In this document: in pieces, positions 1 through 10,113 of the stretch
How positions within the stretch are numbered: the stretch's first letter is position 1
Layout: every line of letters starts with the position of its first letter
Assembly: GCA_002682825.1 (NCBI GenBank)
Contig: NOKP01000001.1
Coordinates: 1,886,464 to 1,950,463 of the forward strand
Direction: 5' to 3'
Length of the DNA: 64,000 bases
Origin: Neonectria sp. B-13
Taxonomy: Eukaryota > Ascomycota > Sordariomycetes > Hypocreales > Nectriaceae
Notes under the pieces: generated by a model
Seen by the model: only the letters and a program-made list of their open reading frames with translations
Told to the model about the DNA's origin: nothing
Databases searched by the model: none
Translations under genes and position numbers: made by a program

Positions 1-26
1 AGTGAGAGAGCATGGCCCAGCAGTGT

Positions 27-380
27 TTATTCCGTACCATTAAAATAATTGGAATCATCCAACTTTCCAGTGCTCGTCGAGGTGGCAGTGGTAGTGGTGG
101 AGTGCTTGGCGGACTTTGTCTTGGTGGTCGTCGTTTCTGTAACAGACGTCTCAACCTCTCCGGTGGACTTCTCCGTAGACTGAGCAGAAGCATCCGCAGT
201 TTTGGTGGTCTCTCTCTCTTCCGTCTTTGATTCGGAGTCGGTCACGGTATCGATGGCGGTGGCTTTGGTGGAGGTCTTTTCGTCCTGTCTCCGGGCTATC
301 CTGAAGCTATCGGCGCTGGCAAGCTGAACAACAAGGAAGAGGCAGAGCAACGCCCATAGTCGATTCCATCGTGGTAACAT
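27..380 (-). CDS. 5' end of a secreted/membrane Thr-Ser-rich protein (possibly the fungal DUF4203 family), 3' end outside the window
   Basis: The reading frame starts at the ATG at 380. An in-frame ATG at 419 exists, but the one at 380 places a clean signal peptide at the N-terminus (MLPRWNRLWALLCLFLVVQL, then an ASA-type cleavage site). After it comes a low-complexity stretch rich in Thr, Ser, Lys and Glu that is probably O-glycosylated, ending in a short motif, DSNYFNGT. The frame stops at 27, but a plausible donor (GTACGG, first base 37) lies just before, so the coding exon probably ends at 38 and continues beyond the left edge. From memory of fungal proteins, a signal peptide, a Thr/Ser stretch and an NxT motif just ahead of a multi-membrane domain resemble the DUF4203/TMEM198-like family. 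That membrane part is not in the window, so the family call is inference. The exon is real with moderate confidence. Confidence 0.55.
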   Translation of the reverse strand: MLPRWNRLWALLCLFLVVQLASADSFRIARRQDEKTSTKATAIDTVTDSESKTEERETTKTADASAQSTEKSTGEVETSVTETTTTKTKSAKHSTTTTATSTSTGKLDDSNYFNGTE

Positions 381-3300
381 TGTACGTGGTGGTTCGAGAA
401 TTCGAAGGGATGAGACCAAGGGTGGGTGGTATAGTCAGTACTCAAAGATCGCAACAGAACGCGCAGGTCCCTGGGAGCATCGTCGACTTCAAAGGCACCG
501 GCAGGAAGTGAAGGACGAAAGCCGCGAAAGATATGACGGGAGGTCTGTTGGACGGCCCAACGGAGAGATGCAAAGGAGTAACACTGATATTGCTCTTGCT
601 ATCCGTACTCGGTCTCCTGTAACGTATAGCTGTGGGATGTGAGACAGGACGACCAGCCTGATCAATGGCGGGGTGGAGGCAGAGAAAACGAGACTGGCAG
701 GACAAGGGGGGTGTATTGGGAGTTGGAGGATGACGATCAGCAGCACAGCGCGGGATACGTCGGTGAAACCAGGAAACTCGAAGCCGAGGTCGAGAGCGTC
801 GAGCAGGAGGATGAGGGCGAGGGTCGAAGACGAGGATCGAGGATCGAGGACGAGTATTCGTACAAGAACAAGGAGGGGTGGAAAAGAACAAAAAGAAGAG
901 AGGGGACGAGGAGGGTGTGGCATCGATGTGCCGGGTGTGCAACCGTGGTTATTATTGATTTAGCTTTGGACGAGATCTGGTGCGGTGCGGTGCTGAAGTT
1001 GGACGATGGGTCACCACTCACCAACGGCTGCAGCACCTACTCCACTGAAGACTGAACACTGAACACTGAACAGGACGATGTAGATGCGGAGACGACTGGG
1101 AACAACCCTGCAGTAGGCGGAGGAGTGGCGACGACACATGGCGTGGGCGTTGAGCTGGTTCTGCTGCCAATCTCCCACCAGGCCTCCTGTGGCCTCCTAT
1201 GACAGTGGTTGTCGCGAGATGGAGAATGTCAATGAACGACTTAGACGCGGGCCAGCCGGAACTACCAGGTACTAGGCATGTACCCATGTCCCCCGTCCCA
1301 CCTTGCCCTGCACTTGCCCACTGCGCTTGCCCACTCGCCCACCTTCCCACCAGGACCACCACCACTTCCGCTTCAGGTCCCTCGTGGGGACACCCCTCAT
1401 CCTCATCCCACCTCGACCATCCAACTGCCCCATCATCCAATCATAGGACTCATGTACCTGTTTTGCGTACCGCCAGGTACCTCCTTCCCGTTGCCAGTCT
1501 GGTGCTAGCTAGCATCCAGCCAATCGCGACAAGGACTTCCATAGGACGCCGCAATTGGCCGATCTGGTTCGAGGACGACGAGCTACCAAGGTAGCATGGG
1601 CCACAGCATTGGATTGGGTCAGGCTGAGAGCTGAAGATGAGTGAGTGTCATGGTCCTGGCTTTTCTTGGTCCAGCCGACCTGAGACGCAGACAAGCCTCG
1701 ATGGCTTTTCCTGTCACTCCAGTTGCTTCTAATTTTGCTCCGGCACACAAGCCGCCCCAGGCCGCTACAGGGGGATGTGTTGGCTGAGCGGCTGATGGTA
1801 GCGCAGGGGGTTTACACCGGGGACGGCAGAGGAAGCCCAGACAGCGAGCTCGGAGTGGGAGGAGAGGAGGCTGATAGCACGCACATCCTGCACGCTTTCA
1901 CGCTCTCTGGTGATCGACCCCATGTGAATGCGCCCCTGGACGTATGTATGTCAGGTATCCCAAGGCCACGACCGGAATTGGCTCGCTGGCAAGGTTACTT
2001 TGCCAGTGGGGACAGCCAACCGTCTTGCAGCCCACAAGCTGATGATGATCCCAGCAAGGCGAGCGGAAGTGAGCCTAGCTCAGCTCTGCCGCCTACGAGC
2101 CACCTCAAGGAGAGCCACCAGCATGGTTCTGTCAGCACACTGGCTTGGATCTTGGAAGCCAATGCAAGGCCACTGCAAGGCCACTGCGGGCTGCGATGTG
2201 CCCAACCGGTGTGATAGATACACGTAGCCAGCCAGGTCGGTAAGTAAGGTTGTAAGTAAGCACTCGCCGGCAGACAGTGACGGCGGTCGCCCAAAGAATG
2301 CAACGCCACGAGCCGCGATGATACGCCAATTGGCCTTGAGGGAAAAAGCACCGAGCTCGAGTCTTCTTTTTCCCGGTCTCAGCTGCGCCTCGACCGCCTT
2401 TAGCTGTCGTGGACGGAGCACATTGTGCTGCGATACTGTGTTGCACTTGATCCAGCCAGGTACTGCATGATGTAAGCTGCAAGCCGCATCATATTGCGTG
2501 GTTGGGGTTGTGCTGTGCTGTGCTGTCCATGCTGTTTGTTCCCCTGCTGAGTGAACTGTCGAGACAACAGGATTCCAGCAAAGCAGGTACACATCCAACC
2601 AGACGACTTCCCGTCCCTTCACCTCTCTGCGAACATCCGGGGAGCGCGCTCTACCTACAGTCCTCGTAGGACGACTTCCCGATCCCCTGACATCCCAGGC
2701 CGCAAACCCCAGCATTGTCTCAGCTCAGCCTCTAGTCTATAGACTCATACGTGCCGGTACATGGTAATTACATATTCCATTCGTTGACGCGGGTTTCCTT
2801 CGCAGGCTTGCGCTTGCGCTCAGGAATTTACGGATTCACCTCAAGGAGCTCACCCCAAGCGTTTCCCTTCAAGACCTCTCCCAGGTCCAAGCTCTCCGCC
2901 TTGTGACTGGTAGGCTTTTTCCCGTTGAACTTTCGAAGCGACGGGCGGCAGGGCAAGGACCAACACTGAGGTGATGCTAACAAAGCTAATAAAGCCCATC
3001 CATGATCCATCAGCGCAACCCCCATGATCCATGTTCGTTTCTCTCCACATCACTCATCTGCTATGCTGTCTGGATGAAGGAGCGAATGGAAGGATGGACG
3101 TGCAGGTTCTCGGGGAATTTTGGTTAATTTTCTTCTGGCCGCAGCCATGTCTGATGATGGACGCATGTCTCGCAATGTTTCGCTGCTATACTACGTATCA
3201 ATCCTCCTGGCTCTAGTACCTGGTCTAACCTGGGCTGATGTCTCTACCAATCTGGGACTGGCTGGCCTGTTTCCTCTTTCGCTGTTGGTTTCCCATCTTC

Positions 3301-3911
3301 CCCTTTCCCCTCGCCCCGATTCGAGCAATGGATTGAAATCGCGCTTTGCTTTTGTTTCCCTCTTCGGTTACTGCGTTTACGGATACTTGCTGGAAACCCT
3401 ATCACCCGTCGATCTGCAATCGCCCGCCCATGCAGTTGCAACCTGAGGCCGGCATGATGCATCTTGCATCCAGCCAGCCACCTATTGCTACCTTATTGAG
3501 TAATCCGTTGCCAACTTCGTCCAGCCGAGCAAAGTACAGAGTACGTACTACCCTCATGACGCTGTGCAACCTCGCAATTGCCGCATTTTCTTCAGTCCCT
3601 GCTTTGAGAGCTTAGGCCTTGGATCTTTTGGGCGCAGGACTCTCACCGTTTCCCATTCTCTCGCCATTTCCAGTCCCGAGGCCCGCCATGTGTCGACTGT
3701 CGGCATCGAATTTCCCGTGTCACTGCTTCCGGGATCAACGTGCGCCTCGTCCCGGATGCCACTCCAACGCCCTATCGCATCGCGCCATGGCGACCTTGTC
3801 CATGTCCGCCACGACCTGAGTGGCCTGAGTAACAGGATTTTCAACTGAGTTTTCTTGTCCGCTGGTGCTAGTCTCCAAGGTAGCAGTAGATGTCGATGCT
3901 AGTCGCCCGTC

Positions 3912-3947
3912 ACAAGGAGCCCGGACAAGGAGCCCGGACAAGGAGCC
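3912..3947. repeat. 13-bp direct repeat, 2.8 copies
   Basis: The unit acaaggagcccgg occurs at 3912-3924 and 3925-3937 and is followed by a partial third copy. It is a simple short tandem duplication with no gene attached. Confidence 0.8.
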
Positions 3948-5171
3948 TTGTCCAGTATCCGCGTCCAGTGTCTAGCGCCCGTCCGCATGGGCTCGCCAAC
4001 TCATTAAACAGCGGCCCCGCGCAAGGCCAGTCCTCGCAAGCACCCGACGCCGGCTCCGTCGCCTACGACATAGGGCCATCTAGGGTCGTTCTAGGGGCCG
4101 TCACCAAGGCCGAGACCTACATTATGTCCTGTCTTGGACTCTTGTCTCGCGGCAAAGCTGAGGCACGGGGTCCATTCCCTGAGCTCCATGGTTCACGTTT
4201 GTGCCCACTACGAAGTCCGCTGTCCGCTCTCCACTGTCCCTGGCCCCGCCCACTAAAGAGATACCACGCGGTACATGGGTTTCTTGCTTCGTCGGCCTTG
4301 CGCTACTCGGCCGCCACTGCAGCCTCACCGACGCGCCTGAGATTACGGGACCCACCCAATTTTTGTGCCAACGACGCGTCTTGGATTCTTGGAGCTCTGC
4401 GCCCTGCCATCGAATAAACAGAACCCACACATCCCTTGACTCCTCCCATGATGCCATGCTATCCGGGCCATCCCATATGCCTGTTCGCAATGTTTCCCCT
4501 CGCGTATCTCGCCACGGGAAGATCATTAGTCCCCCCCCAAAAAGCCGCGCAACCCCTGGTCGATTTGTTCCGTTCCTCTCGTGGGACCGTCCTCTCCTGC
4601 AGACGTCTTTTCATACGGACAGACCAGCCAGCCAGCCCTGTCCAACTTCGCCTCGGCGCATGAACCTGGTGCCCAGTGCCTTATAGGGGAGACGTGTGGG
4701 TGATATCCGATGCTGCCACATCCTCAGCTTGGCCATCTCGCGCATATGCCGACACGGAGGCTGGCGTTCGGCTCCGCTGCGCCTCCATCACATTAATCAC
4801 CTAATTCGTAGATGTAGCAGATGGCGGGAGCAAGATGGATCATGGCGTTTTGGGATGCCAATGGATCACTGTGTCCACCCCCGTGCGAGTCGTTATCTTC
4901 TTGGCCGTCTTTTCGAGGCAAATCCCCCAAAGTATCAGGATCGTAGGCCGGTACGGACGTAGCACTTACACGAAGCCGGATGTCCATTCCGTCATACCTT
5001 CGTCATCTCACAAAGTACTCGAGGGCTATATTCCCTACTCTCCGAACTTCCGGTGCCTCTGTACCATGCCCAAGGTGCTCGTGGTACGAACCTTATTAGG
5101 AGTGTTGAGCTTGGCGGGGAAATATGATATTCAGCCACGTGCGTGGGGATGACCTCACCAACAAGGATGAA

Positions 5172-5268
5172 GCGATCGGGATCGAACTCGCGATATCGTC
5201 GGTCGTGGTGTGGAGCGAGAGCTGCTGCTCCTTCGGTAATTAACTCGTGGCAGTGCGCCAGAGGTTGA
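5172..5268 (-). other. tRNA-like remnant (A-box and B-box-like sequences)
   Basis: On the minus strand TGGCGCACTGC (5260-5250) resembles a polymerase III A box, and AGTTCGATCC (5188-5179) is close to a B box. The piece between them contains GTTAA followed by CCGAAGG, which recalls the anticodon arm of fungal tRNA-Asn. The T-stem does not pair properly and the spacing of about 61 nt is long for an intronless tRNA. This may be a tRNA pseudogene or the head of a tRNA-derived SINE, or chance. It is not a functional tRNA as read. Confidence 0.2.
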
Positions 5269-5825
5269 CTACCACCTAAAATTGGCAATTCTTACGCGAC
5301 AGTCAGAAACGAGAAGCCCAACTAAACCCAGATTGTCGGTCCGAAACATGAAGGCTTGCCTTGACCTCGCTAGTGGACACAACGTGCGGCTGGCTTCGTT
5401 GGCGTTCACCGGCGACGCTAAACTTGGCCTGGAATAGGGTTCATAGGGAGATACTTCATGCAAACCCGTTCGCGTAGTTCAGCCATTCAGCTCCGAGGCA
5501 AAGGACCCACGTTTCGGCCAGCGATTTGATCTAATAGCTCTCACTCTCAGGCACAATCGACAACCAAGATGGCACTGAGTACGTAAATGCATATCATATA
5601 ATACTAGACACTTCCATAAGTACGAGTCTACGATTCAAGGAGAATAGACATATCATAGTTACAAAACACTTACTCGGAAGGGTGTTATCCACACACAGCC
5701 CACCTTCAGTCTCGACAACAGCCATCTTCCTACTAGTCATCACCAGGCCGCGTCTCCGAATTATAGAATACATTGGGTACAATAGGGATATCATCTAATT
5801 TTACAGCTGAAAGAACCAGTCCCAA

Positions 5826-7374
5826 TTATCTCTTCGAAACTCTCGTCGGCACTCGATCCCCGCTGTATCTAGGTTGCACGCCGGCCTTCCCGCTGCGACT
5901 GCTGCGCGACGTCTTCGCCGGAGGACCTGTCTTCTTGTTCTTGCTTGCCAGTGCCAGAAGCGTGCTGAGCGGGAGAAGCAGGATCTGCAAGAGCGCTTTG
6001 AAAGGTAGGAGTATCATGGCGGTGAGAGACTCAATGGCCCATAGGAAGACACTCTTGTGAGACACATTATTCTTTGCGACACTCGCGGCCAGTGCTATGG
6101 CATCGTCAAGCCTCGCATCCACTCCGCCGAAACGCGACTCTGTCTGGAACTGTAACAGTGTTGCCTTCTTCTCGTACCGACGCACAGCTCTGTTGAGAGC
6201 GTCAAGTTCGGGTTGGATGGCATTGCGCACATCGCGGGCGATGGCACTCTCCTGCTTGGGTTTAGCCGATTCCGGCTTTCCTGATGACACAACAGCATTG
6301 TTTTCGGTCGTGAGCCGTGACTCGAGCCGTTCCAGCCGCAGGAAAACTGCTTCAAGCTGTTCGGCGTTGTGAGTTGTCGAGAGTCCGTCAGGGTTGCCCT
6401 GCACGACTCGCTGTAAGTGAAGGGTCCGTGACTGGACCAGTTTGATCATGTGTGAAAATACACGGAGTTCTGACACGAGAAGGAAGATGGTCAGGTTATA
6501 ATTGGAAACAAGGCCTTCGGATGGTCGGCTGAGCTGTGACCGGATCGCATGCAGCAGGTAGGCGCCGACGAGGGGGAGGATGAAGCACGAGATGAGGGCC
6601 AGGATCTCGTAGATGTAGAGTTCCGCCAGCGCCGACTGTTGCTGTGCCGTAGGCCTCTTCCTTTCTGTCCTCTCCTCCGCCTCGGGCTGGGTAGGCTCGT
6701 CTTCGGGGACATGGTCCAACGGAGAGGGATGCGCTGGCGTTGGAGAGGTAGAGTCGCCGTCACTGTCATCTTCGATAGCATTGTCGGTGTTTGCCTCTTG
6801 CTGGATGCGCACCTCCTGTGCGGAATGGTACCAAGACCTACCACCAACACTTGTAAGAAGTCGTTCACTCGTCAAAGAGAGGCGCATATATTCATCCGAC
6901 TTACCATGGTTGAGTCACGGACCAATGCAGGAAGACGCCAGCCAAGCCTAGGAGCATGACGTCTGTGACGACAGCGCTGCCATTCTTGAATAGCACACCC
7001 GCAAGGGCAGGCAGCAGGGCAAACGCCAGCGACAGCGATGCCAGCGAGGACGAGTCGCTTATGGCCAGCTGGCCACCACCACCGAGGCCGATGGGTTGGG
7101 GATTCAGCAGGTCGCGAGCCTCACCGAGGCTGTACTCGGAGAAGTTAGAGCTGCGGCGCGGAGGGGCCTCGCCCAACGGCGACGATGGGTCGGCGGCGAA
7201 GGGATGTTGTGTTTGGATGGATGGACGCGGACGTCGTGCGTCATCGACGGCGGCCGAGGCCGTCATCGCGCGCCGAAGGTTCCCCGGAAGCGGGGCGCTG
7301 ACTGCGGAGCTGGCCGCCGAGGTCGCGGGTCTGTGCCGCGCAGCAGCCGGGGTTGGGCTCGGGTTCTCGTCCAT
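5826..7374 (-). CDS. conserved-looking membrane and coiled-coil protein of unknown function
   Basis: Two exons, 7374-6905 and 6837-5826, give 493 residues. The intron (6904-6838, 67 nt) has donor GTAAGT and acceptor TAG and joins the frames as ...VTQPW-SWYHSAQEVR.... The first 85 residues are Pro/Ala/Ser/Arg-rich and probably disordered. Two hydrophobic segments follow at about 108-155 (LSLAFALLPALAGVLF; DVMLLGLAGVFLHW). An acidic/Pro linker leads to another strongly hydrophobic segment (IYEILALISCFILPLVGAYLL) at about 245-265. Then come a hydrophobic stretch (NLTIFLLVSELRVF), a long charged helical region with coiled-coil character at about 300-410, a final hydrophobic segment near 430-460 (LTAMILLPFKALLQILLLPL) and a basic tail. 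This suggests an integral protein of an internal membrane with a cytosolic coiled coil. I do not recognise the family and give no function. Tandem 15-bp repeats lie just upstream. Confidence 0.8.
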
Positions 7375-10113
7375 GGTTGATTTGCGACGATGGATCTACG
7401 AGGTGCGCCGTGGGGGGGGGGATGGAGGGAGGGGAGGGTAAGGCTGATGAGGTGCGTGTTTGCGATGTGTAGTCTAAGGGTGGCGGCGCGACCAAGGTCA
7501 CGCGACGGGAGCGGGCAGGACGGGAGCGGGCAGGACGGGAGCGGGAAGGGAAGGGGAGGGAAGGAGAAGAAGAGACGTAGGCATGTGTGAACTGGAATAT
7601 GGAATGCGGGTGAGTAGCTTCGACAATTACGGGCAGGTGATGATGATTGGCAGTGCGACCGACGACGTCACTCTGTTCGCTCAACTAAACGTCTCTCCCT
7701 TGCATGTATTTGAGAGGACAATTTGCGTACATGGCCAGAGGCGTGGGTGTCATGTCGGACTGCAGTTGCAATTGCGACTACAGAGTACAGATGTCCGTAC
7801 AGCTTACATTTGTTTTTATTTTTCTTGTCCCGAGATTGTTCAACGCGAGCACTTGTATAAGTACAATATTGGGTCTCATTTTACAGCCACGGCTGAATAC
7901 GTGCGGAATTAACATCGGGATGAGCAAATACGCTGGCGTACCTGAACCAACCACGCCTAAGTCCCATCAAGGACACGGGCTTAATACGATGGTTTTCAGA
8001 GGCTTGATTGTGTTCCGTCCAGCCTCTCAGACGCCACTTCAATATTACACCTACCATCCAATGTCGCATTCTACCCCATGTCCAGAGCGCCATTGTGGCG
8101 GTCCCGTCAAGGCTAATATGCCGATCCAGTGTCAATTCGAAGCTTCCTGCACTGTTCACTTTGCCATGGTCTATCAGATTCCGACAAATACGGGGTTACA
8201 GCAGGGCAAGTGCATGCGAAGGGAGTATCTACGATTGAAGATTGCTCCGTAATTGCGTCGCAAGCAAGAAGTACATAGTACTTCGTAGACGATATCTATT
8301 TCCAGCACTTGTGACGTCAGGGTTGAGCGGAAGGCATTCGAGCCGAATGAATGAATTGAAAGGGGAAGGGATGTAAGTGATAGTTATCCAACTGCTTTCA
8401 GTCTTTATTAAGGAGTCAAGGCTGAATACCCTGACTCTCGGCAGCTCATAACCCCGGCATGTCAGACAGGAATCACAGCGAATTTGTCTACCGTGTCGTT
8501 CGACGAAATAGCTAGTAGCTTCTGGCACTTGAATTCCCTGCCCAGCAGGGCGGTCGTCCTCCCCGGGGCTATGGAGCATACCACGGAGACGATGCCTGTC
8601 TCCCTGTCTAGGTCCCGCGTTTGACACCTGACACATTAAGTGTCGGACTGTCGGTAGGTGAGTATTTTAGCTTTTCATCTCATGTTGAAATAGACAGGGG
8701 AATGGAAAGGGATGACGTGACGGTCGTTGCAAGCACCTGCAAGCAACCGCAAGGAATTGCCGTCCTCTCGCATGCCTTGACCGATAATCTCTTGTGCCTT
8801 ATATTACGTATCATGCAGGGCGACGCACAGACAGGGATGCCACGACGATGACGGCTTCGCCGCCGCACCAGTGTTGAGTATGAAGGCACGCAAAGCAAAT
8901 CGGGGGATCCGGGTCCAGACTGCCCAGCCAGATGCACGTTGAAATGAGAGCACCGGAGCGCCAATCTGGAGATCCCTGGTCGGGCCAGGATACCACGGAT
9001 CACGGATCATGACCCGTCGATGAAGTCGTCGCGTGTCAACCAAGGATGAGGCTTGCAATTACAGCCAGGCTAGCACCGTTGACGATTTACGGTATAAACT
9101 GCAGCCAAAGGCCACGCACCTCCAAGAAGGAAATTAGGGATATTTTGCATAAGAAAGTCCCATTTCGACGAGACCGTCCTCCAGCAGCCAATTCATTAAA
9201 AGGATTTCGAAAGCCCCTCCGCCTCTCACCGTCTGGTTATTCTTCTGCACAAAACGGTCCATGAAGGTCTCGCTATCCTCATCCCGATTCATCATCTAGG
9301 GGACTTCTCGAGGTACATCGACTTTTGCCTTCCCGTGACCTTTCCGAGGCCGACGCTCCGCATCCGAACCGGCGGTTGCCGCCCCGTCGCTTGGACCCAG
9401 TCCAGAGAGGGACTGGCAAACACGAGACTCTCAGACTAGAGGAAAAAGAAAGCAACAAGAAGAAATTGAGGAGAAGGGACCCGTTGAGTCGGCCAGAGAA
9501 CTTGGACTAGTTATCACCACCTCAGCTCGGAAGTCGACGGGTTTAACTGCAGTTGGACGTCGACATCAACCCTCCCAGCATCGCCCTCTCAACCGCGTTG
9601 TGAACACCCGACTCCACCGAGACATTTCCATCTCAGCCCTTGGAGCGTCTTTCCAGCGCTCGTTCCAGCGGCCCTTAGACGGTCGAGGATGCTGGCCTTC
9701 AGGGCATCAGCATCCAACGTCTGCCCCTCGCCCGCTAAGCCGTTTGTGGTCGCCCCCCTAGTTGACCTCACCGGAGAAATCCCGCTCTGCCATTGGCCAA
9801 CCGGCATCGACCACTTCCACCCCGGCGCCTCGCATTCTTGCCTTGTCTCCTTCTCTTCGTCATCTCCTTTGTTCTTCAACGCCGACAGCAGATTCTTCTG
9901 CCTTCGCCGTCCAGCAATCGACGAGCACGACACCTTCGCCGACGAAGTTACAACCGCCTCCGATCCCGCCGCCTCCCATCTCCATTCTTCTCCGACGACC
10001 CTTGCTGCTTCCCGTCGCGTAGCCGCCGCCCAAAGACATTGCATTCCTCACCCAACCAAATACCCACGGCCCTCTGCACTGCGCCAACGACAGCTCTGCG
10101 CATCGTCAACTAG
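7375..10113. other. intergenic region between two divergent genes
   Basis: This holds the upstream region of the membrane-protein gene (minus) and the leader of the Erf4 gene (plus). Bases 7504-7548 carry three tandem 15-bp units. From about 9550 to 10113 the plus strand is rich in C and T, which is typical of a fungal 5' leader. The overlapping frames there (for example 9689-10285) read as low-complexity Pro/Ser/Arg text and are not convincing. No gene can be supported between 7690 and 9550. Confidence 0.5.
7504..7548. repeat. 15-bp tandem repeat, three copies
   Basis: The unit gacgggagcgggcag is repeated at 7504-7518 and 7519-7533, with one mismatch in the third copy (7534-7548). It lies about 130 bp upstream of the start codon of the gene ending at 7374, so within its likely promoter or leader. 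Confidence 0.9.

Larger units (their letters stand above)
420..5825. other. 5.4 kb stretch with no supportable gene
   Basis: No reading frame here has a recognisable domain, a good intron set, or a length that stands out from its opposite-strand shadows. Bases 420-1000 are pyrimidine-rich on the minus strand and are probably promoter and 5' leader of the gene at the left edge. The rest is ordinary mixed-composition DNA with small direct repeats near 3912 and a tRNA-like remnant near 5172-5268. Several candidate ORFs (2080-2715 minus, 3120-3446 plus, 3890-4417 plus) were read and show nothing recognisable. A non-coding RNA or a fast-evolving small secreted protein cannot be excluded. Confidence 0.5.

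Noticed and set aside
442..942. 166- and 144-residue overlapping ORFs on the minus strand
   Set aside because: They are pyrimidine-rich leader sequence ahead of the edge gene, with low complexity and no motif in either frame.
2080..2715. 211-residue ORF on the minus strand
   Set aside because: No domain, signal peptide or intron pattern. Other frames on both strands over the same bases are also open.
3120..3446. hydrophobic 108-residue ORF on the plus strand
   Set aside because: It begins with TTG rather than ATG and has no supporting gene structure. The hydrophobic look comes from T-rich sequence.
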